DNA from: Mixophyes australis
Lineage: Eukaryota > Chordata > Amphibia > Anura > Limnodynastidae
Direction of reading: 5' to 3'
DNA: 64,000 nt
Assembly (NCBI GenBank): GCA_036250195.1
Contig: JAVHZZ010000010.1
Coordinates: 110,347,525-110,411,524, forward strand
Shown here piece by piece: positions 36,962 through 51,300 of the stretch; within the stretch, counting starts at the first letter, position 1; every line of letters begins with the position of its first letter. Both the position numbers and the translations under genes were made by a program. The notes under the pieces were generated by a model that was not told the origin of the DNA, ran no database searches, and saw only the letters and a program-made list of their open reading frames with translations.

Positions 36962-37575
36962 GCTCAGCAGCCTACTAGGAGCAGATGGCCCAGTGACCCA
37001 GCCCAAGGTAGCCTACTATGGGACTGGCCCAGGGGGCTGATGCCCCTCAGTCCCCCAGCCCAGCCCCTGGACCCAGCCCAAGGTAGCCTACTATGGGACT
37101 GGCCCAGGGGGCTGATGCCTCTCTACCGCCCAGCCCAGCCCCTGGACCCAGCCCAAGGTAGCCCACTATGGGACCGGCCCGGGGGGCAGATGCCCCTCAG
37201 TCCCCCAGCCCAGCCCCTGGACCCAGGCCAAGGAAGCCCACTATGGGACCGCTCGGGGGGGAGATGCCCCTCTGCCCCCCAGCCCAAGGAAGCCCACTAT
37301 GGGACCGCCCGGGGGGCAAATGCCCCTCTGCCCCCCAGCCCAGCCCCTGGACCTAGTCCAAGGTAGCGCACTATGGGACCGGCCCGGGGGGCAGATGCCC
37401 CTCTGCCCCCCAGCCCAGCCCCTGGACCCAGCCCAAGGTAGCCCACTATGGGACCGGCTCGGGGGACAGATGCCCCTCTGGCCCCCAGCCCAGCCCCTGG
37501 ACCTAGTCCAAGGTAGCGCACTATGAGACCGGCCCGGGGGGGCAGATGCCCCTCTGCCCTCCTGCCCAGCCCCTG
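36962..37575. repeat. 75-bp GC-rich minisatellite, 8 copies
   Basis: The landmark CTACTATGGGAC/CACTATGGGACC recurs with its final ATG base at 37,020, 37,095, 37,170, 37,245, 37,301, 37,375, 37,450 and 37,525. Spacing is 75 bp except one 56-bp unit (internal deletion) and one 74-bp unit. Units are Gly/Pro-coding on either strand and very G/C-skewed (GGCCCGGGGGGCAGATGCCC). The left flank (GCTCAGCAGCCTACTAGGA) matches a sequence at 20,687-20,705. Confidence 0.95.
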
Positions 37576-38189
37576 GCCGTTACCTCTCTGGTTGATGATT
37601 TGATAGAATTTCATGGATATATCCCATTGATGGGTTTCAGTATTACAGTAAATATGATGTTATAGGTTATGTGTATTACAGGGGTGTCAGCTGCATTGTC
37701 ATTGGAATCTTATTCTATGTATGGATCTCATGTGTCTCAGTAGGGGGTACCCCTGGGTATCCGGGGGACACTGCTATGAGATATTGTAGTATATGGCTCG
37801 GTCAGATGAGTATATAACTTTGGGACAGAGGAACAGAGAAGGGCCCGCGGGGACATGGCCGGCCTGGACCTCTCATCTTACTGCCGTCTCTTGTGAGGAC
37901 ACTCAGATCATTTTCTTATTTAATCTGAAAATAAATCCGCCCACCCGCACCCAGCCGAGTGTTTATCACCCGTTTGTGAACCTCCCAGCAATATGTTCAT
38001 TTAATCTCTAGTGCAATATAGTTAAAGGCTCTGTGTAATAAGTGCTTGACTCGCCAACTGTTCCGTTACATCTGTTTTGGACTAATTTGTGTATGTATAC
38101 TGTGTACTAGGCAGCAATGGATCTTACTAGAGAAATGTGGGAAATAGTGATCTATGTAATGGTACATCTTACCATTATCTTGTGTCATC
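37576..38189. other. spacer between arrays, nothing recognised
   Basis: Unique-looking sequence. The 72-aa frame at 37,793-38,011 is unrecognised. Confidence 0.45.
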
Positions 38190-38683
38190 AGTACAGTGCT
38201 GTGTATACTTTCTTTAGTGCAGTGCTGGGTATAATGTAATCAGTGCAGTGCTGTGTATACTGTCTTTAGTACAGTGCTGTGTATAATGCCGCCATTACAG
38301 TGATGTGTATAGTGTCATTGACACATTACTGTGTATAGTGTCATTGGCACAGTGCTGTGTATAATGTCATTAGCACAGTGCTGAATATAATGTCACCTGT
38401 ACAGTACTGTGTATAGTGTCATTAGCACAGTGCTGTGTATAGTGGCATTGATACAGTGCTGTGTATAATGGCATTAGCACAGTGCTGAGTATAATGTCAC
38501 CTGTACCTTACTGTGTATAGTGTCATTAGCACAGTACTGTGTATAGTGTCATTGGCACAGTGCTGTGTATAGTGTCATTAGCACAGTGCTGGGTATAGTG
38601 TTATTAGCACAGTGCTGTGTATAGTGTCATTGGTACAGTACTGTGTATAGTGTCATTAGCACAGTACTGTGTATAGTGTCATT
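38190..38683. repeat. 26-bp minisatellite, about 19 copies
   Basis: Degenerate tandem copies of GTGTATAGTGTCATTAGCAC plus AGTGCT. Copies at the left edge are the most diverged (TCTTTAGTGCAG and AATGTAATCAG variants), those at the right the most uniform. Confidence 0.93.
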
Positions 38684-39339
38684 CATGACACACCTCATCA
38701 ATCAGCAGGGGGTGGGACCATTATGACAAGCATGACATCATCAGAATCCACCCAGCGAGACCTGGTGACACAAATAGCACCATCAAGACCCTGCGGGACC
38801 CGCAGTGGCGGCCTGCTCCTTCCAGGGGACTCCCCAAAACAGTGTAGATGAGTAGTTCCTCCCCCGACTACACCACCCAGCAGACAAACAGTCCATCGTT
38901 GTCCTAGCTCTATTCATAGTCCATAAACTCCACAAAATGCAAATTAAAAATACGGTGCGGAATGGTGGATATTTTATTTACAGTCAACTTCTCTACTTTT
39001 ATCCTATGGATAAAATAATTACACATGTCTGAAAAATGTTAAGGTATTGAAAGCTTTTTTAATAATACTTTTATATTCTTAATTACACTCCTAAATAAAT
39101 AAATAGTATATAAAAAACATTACCACATCACATTTACTTATAAGGGGGTTACATACATTTTTAAGAAAAAACAAGAAGTTTAATTGTTCTTGACATATTT
39201 ATTGTGAAATACGAAGAAGTGTAGATGATATCACTGTGTTTTTGTCTTAATTACATAATAAAATAACAATAAAATCAAACAATAATAGAAACAAAACCAT
39301 AATTATTGAAAAAATCGTTAATATATTGTTTTTTTGTCT
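38684..39339. other. 3' flank of the split minus-strand pseudogene, AT-rich
   Basis: The first 270 bp are moderately GC-rich without a recognisable gene. From 38,930 the sequence is very AT-rich. In minus-strand orientation this is what lies downstream of the pseudogene stop codon, so it could hold its 3' untranslated region. Confidence 0.4.
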
Positions 39340-39392
39340 TCAAACTTCGTTTTGTTGCTTGTAAGTTTTTTCTGTGTGCTCTCTGTGTATCA
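39340..39392 (-). pseudogene. C-terminal tail and stop of the split transposon-like gene
   Basis: Reading leftwards out of the first array unit, the frame of DYCWMIHR does not follow the next repeat copy. It continues into unique sequence, REHTEKTYKQQNEV, and stops at TGA (39,342-39,340). The same frame encodes DYCWMIHRD in every unit and joins the gene body at the other end of the array. This is best read as the original C-terminus, now about 15 kb away from the rest of the gene. The call rests on frame continuity and on a basic, Lys-rich tail that fits my memory of this family; an alignment is needed for proof. Confidence 0.65.
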
Positions 39393-42300
39393 TCCAGCAG
39401 TAGTCAGCCATCATGCCGACGTCCCAACGACCCTGGTATCGTCTCTGTGTATCATCCAGCAGTAGTCAGCCATCATGCCGACGTCCCAACCACCCTGGTA
39501 ACGTCTCTGTGTATCATCCAGCAGTAGTCAGCCATCATGCTGACGTCCCAACGACCCTGGTAACGTCTCTGTGTATCATACAGCAGTAGTCAGCCATCAT
39601 GCCGACGTCCCAACGACCCTGGTATCGTCTCTGTGTATCATCCAGCAGTAGTCAGCCATCATGCCGACGTCCCAACGACCCTGGTAACGTCTCTGTGTAT
39701 CATCCAGCAGTAGTCAGCCATCATGCCGACGTCCCAACGACCCTGGTATCGTCTCTGTGTATCATCCAGCAGTAGTCAGCCATCATGCCGACGTCCCAAC
39801 GACCCTGGTATCGTCTCTGTGTATCATCCAGCAGTAGTCAGCCATCATGCCGACGTCCCAACGACCCTGGTAACGTCTCTGTGTATCATCCAGCAGTAGT
39901 CAGCCATCATGCCGACGTCCCAACGACCCTGGTAACGTCTCTGTGTATCATCCAGCAGTAGTCAGCCATCATGCCGACGTCCCAACGACCCTGGTAACGT
40001 CTCTGTGTATCATCCAGCAGTAGTCAGCCATCATGCCGACGTCCCAACGACCCTGGTATCGTCTCTGTGTATCATCCAGCAGTAGTCAGCCATCATGCCG
40101 ACGTCCCAACGACCCTGGTAACGTCTCTGTGTATCATCCAGCAGTAGTCAGCCATCATGCCGACGTCCCAACGACCCTGGTAACGTCTCTGTGTATGATC
40201 CAGCAGTAGTCAGCCATCATGCCGACGTCCCAACGACACTGGTAACGTCTCTGTGTATCATCCAGCAGTAGTCAGCCATCATGCCGACGTCCCAACGACC
40301 CTGGTATCGTCTCTGTGTATCATCCAGCAGTAGTCAGCCATCATGCCGACGTCCCAACGACCCTGGTAACGTCTCTGTGTATCATCCAGCAGTAGTCAGC
40401 CATCATGCCGACGTCCCAACGACCCTGGTAACGTCTCTGTGTATCATCCAGCAGTAGTCAGCCATCATGCTGACGTCCCAACGACCCTGGTATCGTCTCT
40501 GTGTATCATCCAGCAGTAGTCAGCCATCATGCCGACGTCCCAACGACCCTGGTAACGTCTCTGTGTATCATCCAGCAGTAGTCAGCCATCATGCCGACGT
40601 CCCAACGACCCTGGTAACGTCTCTGTGTATCATCCAGCAGTAGTCAGCCATCATGCCGACGTCCCAACGACCCTGGTAACGTCTCTGTGTATCATCCAGC
40701 AGTAGTCAGCCATCATGCCGACGTCCCAACGACCCTGGTTTCGTCTCTGTGTATCATCCAGCAGTAGTCAGCCATCATGCCGACGTCCCAACGACCCTGG
40801 TAACGTCTCTGTGTATCATCCAGCAGTAGTCAGCCATCATGCCGACGTCCCAACGACCCTGGTAACGTCTCTGTGTATCATCCAGCAGTAGTCAGCCATC
40901 ATGCTGAAGTCCCAACGACCCTGGTAACGTCTCTGTGTATCATCCAGCAGTAGTCAGCCATCATGCTGAAGTCCCAACGACCCTGGTAACGTCTCTGTGT
41001 ATCATCCAGCAGTAGTCAGCCATCATGCCGACGTCCCAACCACCCTGGTAACGTCTCTGTGTATCATCCAGCAGTAGTCAGCCATCATGCCGACGTCCCA
41101 ACGACCTTGGTAACGTCTCTGTGTATCATCCAGCAGTAGTCAGCCATCATGCCGACGTCCCAACGACCCTGGTAACGTCTCTGTGTATCATCCAGCAGTA
41201 GTCAGCCATCATGCCGACGTCCCAACGACCCTGGTAACGTCTCTGTGTATCATCCAGCAGTAGTCAGCCATCATGCCGACGTCCCAACGACCCTGGTATC
41301 GTCTCTGTGTATCATCCAGCAGTAGTCAGCCATCATGCCGACGTCCCAACGACCCTGGTAACGTCTCTGTGTATCATCCAGCAGTAGTCAGCCATCATTT
41401 AGACGTCCCAACGACCCTGGTAACGTCTCTGTGTATCATCCAGCAGTAGTCAGCCATCATGCCGACGTCCCAACGACCCTGGTAACGTCTCTGTGTATCA
41501 TCCAGCAGTAGTCAGCCATCATGCCGACGTCCCAACGACCCTGGTAACGTCTCTGTGTATCATCCAGCAGTAGTCAGCCATCATGCCGACGTCCCAACGA
41601 CCCTGGTATCGTCTCTGTGTATCATCCAGCAGTAGTCAGCCATCATGCCGACGTCCCAACGACCCTGGTAACGTCTCTGTGTATCATCCAGCAGTAGTCA
41701 GCCATCATGCCGACGTCCCAACGACCCTGGTAACGTCTCTGTGTATCATCCAGCAGTAGTCAGCCATCATGCCGACGTCCCAACGACCCTGGTAACGTCT
41801 CTGTGTATCATCCAGCAGTAGTCAGCCATCATGCCGACGTCCCAACGACCCTGGTAACGTCTCTGTGTATCATCCAGCAGTAGTCAGCCATCATGCCGAC
41901 GTCCCAACGACCCTGGTAACGTCTCTGTGTATCATCCAGCAGTAGTCAGCCATCATGCCTACGTCCCAATCACCCTGGTAACGTCTCTGTGTGTCATCCA
42001 GCAGCAGTCAGCCATGATGCCGACGTCCCAATCACCCTGGTATCGTCTCTGTGTATCATCCAGCAGTAGTCAGCCATCATGCCGACGTCCCAATCACCCT
42101 GGTAACGTCTCTGTGTGTCATCCAGCAGCAGTCAGCCATCATGCCGACGTCCCAACGACCCTGGTAACGTCTCTGTGTGTCATCCAGCAGCAGTCAGCCA
42201 TCATGCCGACGTCCCAACGACCCTGGTAACGTCTCTGTGTGTCATCCAGCAGTAGTCAGCCATCATGCCGACGTCCCAACGACCCTGGTATCGTCTCTGT

Positions 42301-45300
42301 GTATCATCCAGCAGTAGTCAGCCATCATGCCGACGTCCCAACGACCCTGGTAACGTCTCTGTGTATCATCCAGCAGTAGTCAGCCATCATGCCGACGTCC
42401 CAACGACCCTGGTAACGTCTCTGTGTATCATCCAGCAGTAGTCAGCCATCATGCTGACGTCCCAACGACCCTGGTATCGTCTCTGTGTATCATCCAGCAG
42501 TAGTCAGCCATCATGCCGACGTCCCAACGACCCTGGTAACGTCTCTGTGTATCATCCAGCAGTAGTCAGCCATCATGCCGACGTCCCAACGACCCTGGTA
42601 ACGTCTCTGTGTATCATCCAGCAGTAGTCAGCCATCATGCCGACGTCCCAACGACCCTGGTAACGTCTCTGTGTATCATCCAGCAGTAGTCAGCCATCAT
42701 GCCGACGTCCCAACGACCCTGGTATCGTCTCTGTGTATCATCCAGCAGTAGTCAGCCATCATGCCGACGTCCCAACGACCCTGGTAACGTCTCTGTGTAT
42801 CATCCAGCAGTAGTCAGCCATCATGCCGACGTCCCAACGACCCTGGTAACGTCTCTGTGTATCATCCAGCAGTAATCAGCCATCATGCTGAAGTCCCAAC
42901 GACCCTGGTAACGTCTCTGTGTATCATCCAGCAGTAGTCAGCCATCATGCCGAAGTCCCAACGACCCTGGTAACGTCTCTGTGTATCATCCAGCAGTAGT
43001 CAGCCATCATGCCGACGTCCCAACCACCCTGGTAACGTCTCTGTGTATCATCCAGCAGTAGTCAGCCATCATGCCGACGTCCCAACGACCCTGGTAACGT
43101 CTCTGTGTATCATCCAGCAGTAGTCAGCCATCATGCCGACGTCCCAACGACCCTGGTAACGTCTCTGTGTATCATCCAGCAGTAGTCAGCCATCATGCCG
43201 ACGTCCCAACGACCCTGGTAACGTCTCTGTGTATCATCCAGCAGTAGTCAGCCATCATGCCGACGTCCCAACGACCCTGGTATCGTCTCTGTGTATCATC
43301 CAGCAGTAGTCAGCCATCATGCCGACGTCCCAACGACCCTGGTAACGTCTCTGTGTATCATCCAGCAGTAGTCAGCCATCATTTAGACGTCCCAACGACC
43401 CTATTAACTTCTCTGTGTATCATCCAGCAGTAGTCAGCCATCATGCCGACGTCCCAACGACCCTGGTAACGTCTCTGTGTATCATCCAGCAGTAGTCAGC
43501 CATCATGCCGACGTCCCAACGACCCTGGTAACGTCTCTGTGTATCATCCAGCAGTAGTCAGCCATCATGCCGACGTCCCAACGACCCTGGTATCGTCTCT
43601 GTGTATCATCCAGCAGTAGTCAGCCATCATGCCGACGTCCCAACGACCCTGGTAACGTCTCTGTGTATCATCCAGCAGTAGTCAGCCATCATGCCGACGT
43701 CCCAACGACCCTGGTAACGTCTCTGTGTATCATCCAGCAGTAGTCAGCCATCATGCCGACGTCCCAACGACCCTGGTAACGTCTCTGTGTATCATCCAGC
43801 AGTAGTCAGCCATCATGCCGACGTCCCAACGACCCTGGTAACGTCTCTGTGTATCATCCAGCAGTAGTCAGCCATCATGCCGACGTCCCAACGACCCTGG
43901 TAACGTCTCTGTGTATCATCCAGCAGTAGTCAGCCATCATGCCGACGTCCCAATCACCCTGGTAACGTCTCTGTGTGTCATCCAGCAGCAGTCAGCCATC
44001 ATGCCGACGTCCCAATCACCCTGGTATCGTCTCTGTGTATCATCCAGCAGTAGTCAGCCATCATGCCGACGTCCCAATCACCCTGGTAACGTCTCTGTGT
44101 GTCATCCAGCAGCAGTCAGCCATCATGCCGACGTCCCAACGACCCTGGTATCGTCTCTGTGTGTCATCCAGCAGCAGTCAGCCATCATGCCGACGTCCCA
44201 ACGACCCTGGTAACGTCTCTGTGTGTCATCCAGCAGTAGTCAGCCATCATGCCGACGTCCCAACGACCCTGGTATCGTCTCTGTGTATCATCCAGCAGCA
44301 GTCAGCCATCATGCCGACGTCCCAACGACCCTGGTAACGTCTCTGTGTGTCATCCAGCAGTAGTCAGCCATCATGCCGACGTCCCAACGACCCTGGTATC
44401 GTCTCTGTGTATCATCCAGCAGTAGTCAGCCATCATGCCGACGTCCCAACGACCCTGGTAACGTCTCTGTGTATCATCCAGCAGTAGTCAGCCATCATGC
44501 CGACGTCCCAACGACCCTGGTAACGTCTCTGTGTATCATCCAGCAGTAGTCAGCCATCATGCTGACGTCCCAACGACCCTGGTATCGTCTCTGTGTATCA
44601 TCCAGCAGTAGTCAGCCATCATGCCGACGTCCCAACGACCCTGGTAACGTCTCTGTGTATCATCCAGCAGTAGTCAGCCATCATGCCGACGTCCCAACGA
44701 CCCTGGTAACGTCTCTGTGTATCATCCAGCAGTAGTCAGCCATCATGCCGACGTCCCAACGACCCTGGTAACGTCTCTGTGTATCATCCAGCAGTAGTCA
44801 GCCATCATGCCGACGTCCCAACGACCCTGGTATCGTCTCTGTGTATCATCCAGCAGTAGTCAGCCATCATGCCGACGTCCCAACGACCCTGGTAACGTCT
44901 CTGTGTATCATCCAGCAGTAGTCAGCCATCATGCCGACGTCCCAACGACCCTGGTAACGTCTCTGTGTATCATCCAGCAGTAATCAGCCATCATGCTGAA
45001 GTCCCAACGACCCTGGTAACGTCTCTGTGTATCATCCAGCAGTAGTCAGCCATCATGCCGAAGTCCCAACGACCCTGGTAACGTCTCTGTGTATCATCCA
45101 GCAGTAGTCAGCCATCATGCCGACGTCCCAACCACCCTGGTAACGTCTCTGTGTATCATCCAGCAGTAGTCAGCCATCATGCCGACGTACCAACGACCCT
45201 GGTAACGTCTCTGTGTATCATCCAGCAGTAGTCAGCCATCATGCCGACGTCCCAACGACCCTGGTAACGTCTCTGTGTATCATCCAGCAGTAGTCAGCCA

Positions 45301-48300
45301 TCATGCCGACGTCCCAACGACCCTGGTAACGTCTCTGTGTATCATCCAGCAGTAGTCAGCCATCATGCCGACGTCCCAACGACCCTGGTATCGTCTCTGT
45401 GTATCATCCAGCAGTAGTCAGCCATCATGCCGACGTCCCAACGACCCTGGTAACGTCTCTGTGTATCATCCAGCAGTAGTCAGCCATCATTTAGACGTCC
45501 CAACGACCCTATTAACTTCTCTGTGTATCATCCAGCAGTAGTCAGCCATCATGCCGACGTCCCAACGACCCTGGTAACGTCTCTGTGTATCATCCAGCAG
45601 TAGTCAGCCATCATGCCGACGTCCCAACGACCCTGGTAACGTCTCTGTGTATCATCCAGCAGTAGTCAGCCATCATGCCGACGTCCCAACGACCCTGGTA
45701 TCGTCTCTGTGTATCATCCAGCAGTAGTCAGCCATCATGCCGACGTCCCAACGACCCTGGTAACGTCTCTGTGTATCATCCAGCAGTAGTCAGCCATCAT
45801 GCCGACGTCCCAACGACCCTGGTAACGTCTCTGTGTATCATCCAGCAGTAGTCAGCCATCATGCCGACGTCCCAACGACCCTGGTAACGTCTCTGTGTAT
45901 CATCCAGCAGTAGTCAGCCATCATGCCGACGTCCCAACGACCCTGGTAACGTCTCTGTGTATCATCCAGCAGTAGTCAGCCATCATGCCGACGTCCCAAC
46001 GACCCTGGTAACGTCTCTGTGTATCATCCAGCAGTAGTCAGCCATCATGCCGACGTCCCAATCACCCTGGTAACGTCTCTGTGTGTCATCCAGCAGCAGT
46101 CAGCCATCATGCCGACGTCCCAATCACCCTGGTATCGTCTCTGTGTATCATCCAGCAGTAGTCAGCCATCATGCCGACGTCCCAATCACCCTGGTAACGT
46201 CTCTGTGTGTCATCCAGCAGCAGTCAGCCATCATGCCAACGACCCTGGTATCGTCTCTGTGTGTCATCCAGCAGCAGTCAGCCATCATGCCGACGTCCCA
46301 ACGACCCTGGTAACGTCTCTGTGTGTCATCCAGCAGTAGTCAGCCATCATGCCGACGTCCCAACGACCCTGGTATCGTCTCTGTGTATCATCCAGCAGTA
46401 GTCAGCCATCATGCCGACGTCCCAACGACCCTGGTAACGTCTCTGTGTATCATCCAGCAGTAGTCAGCCATCATGCCGACGTCCCAACGACCCTGGTAAC
46501 GTCTCTGTATCATCCAGCAGTAGTCAGCCATCATGCCGACGTCCCAACGACCCTGGTATCGTCTCTGTGTATCATCCAGCAGTAGTCAGCCATCATGCCG
46601 ACGTCCCAACGACCCTGGTATCGTCTCTGTGTATCATCCAGCAGTAGTCAGCCATCATACCGACGTCCCAACGACCCTGGTAACGTCTCTGTGTATCATC
46701 CAGCAGTAGTCAGCCATCATGCCGACGTCCCAATCACCCTGGTAACGTCTCTGTGTGTCATCCAGCAGTAGTCAGCCATCATGCCGACGTCCCAACGACC
46801 CTGGTAACGTCTCTGTGTATCATCCAGCAGTAGTCAGCCATCATGCCGACGTCCCAACGACCCTGGTAACGTCTCTGTGTATCATCCAGCAGTAGTCAGC
46901 CATCATGCCGACGTCCCAACGACCCTGGTAACGTCTCTGTGTATCATCCAGCAGTAGTCAGCCATCATGCGGACGTCCCAACGACCCTGGTAACGTCTCT
47001 GTGTATCATCCAGCAGTAGTCAGCCATCATGCCGACGTCCCAACGACCCTGGTAACGTCTCTGTGTATCATCCAGCAGTAGTCAGCCATCATGCCGACGT
47101 CCCAACGACCCTGGTAACGTCTCTGTGTATCATCCAGCAGTAGTCAGCCATCATGCCGACGTCCCAATCACCCTGGTATCGTCTCTGTGTATCATCCAGC
47201 AGTAGTCAGCCATCATGCCGACGTCCCAACCACCCTGGTAACGTCTCTGTGTATCATCCAGCAGTAGTCAGCCATCATGCCGACGTCCCAACGACCTTGG
47301 TAACGTCTCTGTGTATCATCCAGCAGTAGTCAGCCATCATGCCGACGTCCCAACGACCCTGGTATCGTCTCTGTGTATCATCCAGCAGTAGTCAGCCATC
47401 ATGCCGACGTCCCAACGACCCTGGTAACGTCTCTGTGTATCATCCAGCAGTAGTCAGCCATCATGCCGACGTCCCAACGACCCTGGTAACGTCTCTGTGT
47501 ATCATCCAGCAGTAATCAGCCATCATGCTGAAGTCCCAACGACCCTGGTAACGTCTCTGTGTATCATCCAGCAGTAGTCAGCCATCATGCTGAAGTCCCA
47601 ACGACCCTGGTAACGTCTCTGTGTATCATCCAGCAGTAGTCAGCCATCATGCCGACGTCCCAACCACCCTGGTAACGTCTCTGTGTATCATCCAGCAGTA
47701 GTCAGCCATCATGCCGACGTCCCAACGACCCTGGTAACGTCTCTGTGTATCATCCAGCAGTAGTCAGCCATCATGCCGACGTCCCAACGACCCTGGTAAC
47801 GTCTCTGTGTATCATCCAGCAGTAGTCAGCCATCATGCCGACGTCCCAACGACCCTGGTAACGTCTCTGTGTATCATCCAGCAGTAGTCAGCCATCATGC
47901 CGACGTCCCAACGACCCTGGTATCGTCTCTGTGTATCATCCAGCAGTAGTCAGCCATAATGCCGACGTCCCAACGACCCTGGTAACGTCTCTGTGTATCA
48001 TCCAGCAGTAGTCAGCCATCATTTAGACGTCCCAACGACCCTGGTAACTTCTCTGTGTATCATCCAGCAGTAGTCAGCCATCATGCCGACGTCCCAACGA
48101 CCCTGGTAACGTCTCTGTGTATCATCCAGCAGTAGTCAGCCATCATGCCGACGTCCCAACGACCCTGGTAACGTCTCTGTGTATCATCCAGCAGTAGTCA
48201 GCCATCATGCCGACGTCCCAACGACCCTGGTATCGTCTCTGTGTATCATCCAGCAGTAGTCAGCCATCATGCCGACGTCCCAACGACCCTGGTAACGTCT

Positions 48301-51300
48301 CTGTGTATCATCCAGCAGTAGTCAGCCATCATGCCGACGTCCCAACGACCCTGGTAACGTCTCTGTGTATCATCCAGCAGTAGTCAGCCATCATGCCGAC
48401 GTCCCAACGACCCTGGTAACGTCTCTGTGTATCATCCAGCAGTAGTCAGCCATCATGCCGACGTCCCAACGACCCTGGTAACGTCTCTGTGTATCATCCA
48501 GCAGTAGTCAGCCATCATGCCGACGTCCCAACGACCCTGGTAACGTCTCTGTGTATCATCCAGCAGTAGTCAGCCATCATGCCGACGTCCCAATCACCCT
48601 GGTAACGTCTCTGTGTGTCATCCAGCAGCAGTCAGCCATCATGCCGACGTCCCAATCACCCTGGTATCGTCTGTGTATCATCCAGCAGTAGTCAGCCATC
48701 ATGCCGACGTCCCAATCACCCTGGTAACGTCTCTGTGTGTCATCCAGCAGCAGTCAGCCATCATGCCGACGTCCCAACGACCCTGGTAACGTCTCTGTGT
48801 GTCATCCAGCAGCAGTCAGCCATCATGCCGACGTCCCAACGACCCTGGTAACGTCTCTGTGTGTCATCCAGCAGTAGTCAGCCATCATGCCGACGTCCCA
48901 ACGACCCTGGTATCGTCTCTGTGTATCATCCAGCAGTAGTCAGCCATCATGCCGACGTCCCAACGACCCTGGTAACGTCTCTGTGTATCATCCAGCAGTA
49001 GTCAGCCATCATGCCGACGTCCCAACGACCCTGGTAACGTCTCTGTATCATCCAGCAGTAGTCAGCCATCATGCCGACGTCCCAATCACCCTGGTAACGT
49101 CTCTGTGTGTCATCCAGCAGCAGTCAGCCATCATGCCGACGTCCCAACGACCCTGGTAACGTCTCTGTGTGTCATCCAGCAGCAGTCAGCCATCATGCCG
49201 ACGTCCCAACGACCCTGGTAACGTCTCTGTGTGTCATCCAGCAGTAGTCAGCCATCATGCCGACGTCCCAACGACCCTGGTATCGTCTCTGTGTATCATC
49301 CAGCAGTAGTCAGCCATCATGCCGACGTCCCAACGACCCTGGTAACGTCTCTGTGTATCATCCAGCAGTAGTCAGCCATCATGCCGACGTCCCAACGACC
49401 CTGGTAACGTCTCTGTATCATCCAGCAGTAGTCAGCCATCATGCTGACGTCCCAACGACCCTGGTATCGTCTCTGTGTATCATCCAGCAGTAGTCAGCCA
49501 TCATGCCGACGTCCCAACGACCCTGGTATCGTCTCTGTGTATCATCCAGCAGTAGTCAGCCATCATACCGACGTCCCAACGACCCTGGTAACGTCTCTGT
49601 GTATCATCCAGCAGTAGTCAGCCATCATGCCGACGTCCCAACGACCCTGGTAACGTCTCTGTGTATCATCCAGCAGTAGTCAGCCATCATGCCGACGTCC
49701 CAACGACCCTGGTAACGTCTCTGTGTATCATCCAGCAGTAGTCAGCCATCATGCCGACGTCCCAACGACCCTGGTAACGTCTCTGTGTATCATCCAGCAG
49801 TAGTCAGCCATCATGCGGACGTCCCAACGACCCTGGTAACGTCTCTGTGTATCATCCAGCAGTAGTCAGCCATCATGCCGACGTCCCAACGACCCTGGTA
49901 ACGTCTCTGTGTATCATCCAGCAGTAGTCAGCCATCATGCCGACGTCCCAACGACCCTGGTAACGTCTCTGTGTGTCATCCAGCAGCAGTCAGCCATCAT
50001 GCCGACGTCCCAACGACCCTGGTAACGTCTCTGTGTGTCATCCAGCAGTAGTCAGCCATCATGCCGACGTCCCAACGACCCTGGTATCGTCTCTGTGTAT
50101 CATCCAGCAGTAGTCAGCCATAATGCCGACGTCCCAACGACCCTGGTAACGTCTCTGTGTATCATCCAGCAGTAGTCAGCCATCATGCCGACGTCCCAAC
50201 GACCCTGGTAACGTCTCTGTATCATCCAGCAGTAGTCAGCCATCATGCTGACGTCCCAACGACCCTGGTATCGTCTCTGTGTATCATCCAGCAGTAGTCA
50301 GCCATCATGCCGACGTCCCAACGACCCTGGTATCGTCTCTGTGTATCATCCAGCAGTAGTCAGCCATCATACCGACGTCCCAACGACCCTGGTAACGTCT
50401 CTGTGTATCATCCAGCAGTAGTCAGCCATCATGCCGACGTCCCAACGACCCTGGTAACGTCTCTGTGTATCATCCAGCAGTAGTCAGCCATCATGCCGAC
50501 GTCCCAACGACCCTGGTAACGTCTCTGTGTATCATCCAGCAGTAGTCAGCCATCATGCCGACGTCCCAACGACCCTGGTAACGTCTCTGTGTATCATCCA
50601 GCAGTAGTCAGCCATCATGCGGACGTCCCAACGACCCTGGTAACGTCTCTGTGTATCATCCAGCAGTAGTCAGCCATCATGCCGACGTCCCAACGACCCT
50701 GGTAACGTCTCTGTGTATCATCCAGCAGTAGTCAGCCATCATGCCGACGTCCCAACGACCCTGGTAACGTCTCTGTGTATCATCCAGCAGTAGTCAGCCA
50801 TCATGCCGACGTCCCAATCACCCTGGTATCGTCTCTGTGTATCATCCAGCAGTAGTCAGCCATCATGCCGACGTCCCAATCACCCTGGTATCGTCTCTGT
50901 GTATCATCCAGCAGTAGTCAGCCATCATGCCGACGTCCCAACGACCCTGGTAACGTCTCTGTGTATCATCCAGCAGTAGTCAGCCATCATGCTGACGTCC
51001 CAACGACCCTGGTAACGTCTCTGTGTATCATCCAGCAGTAGTCAGCCATCATGCCGACGTCCCAACGACCCTGGTATCGTCTCTGTGTATCATTCAGCAG
51101 TAGTCAGCCATCATGCCGACGTCCCAACGGCCCTGGTAACGTCTCTGTGTGTCATCCAGCAGTAGTCAGCCATCATGCCGACGTCCCAACGACCCTGGTA
51201 TCGTCTCTGTGTATCATCCAGCAGTAGTCGGCCATCATGCCGACGTCCCAACGACCCTGGTAACGTCTCTGTGTATCATCCAGCAGTAGTCGGCCATCAT

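Noticed and set aside
37040..37614. Proline- and glycine-rich frames that resemble collagen-like or proline-rich proteins
   Set aside because: They are products of the 75-bp GC-rich repeat, open on both strands and without a gene context.
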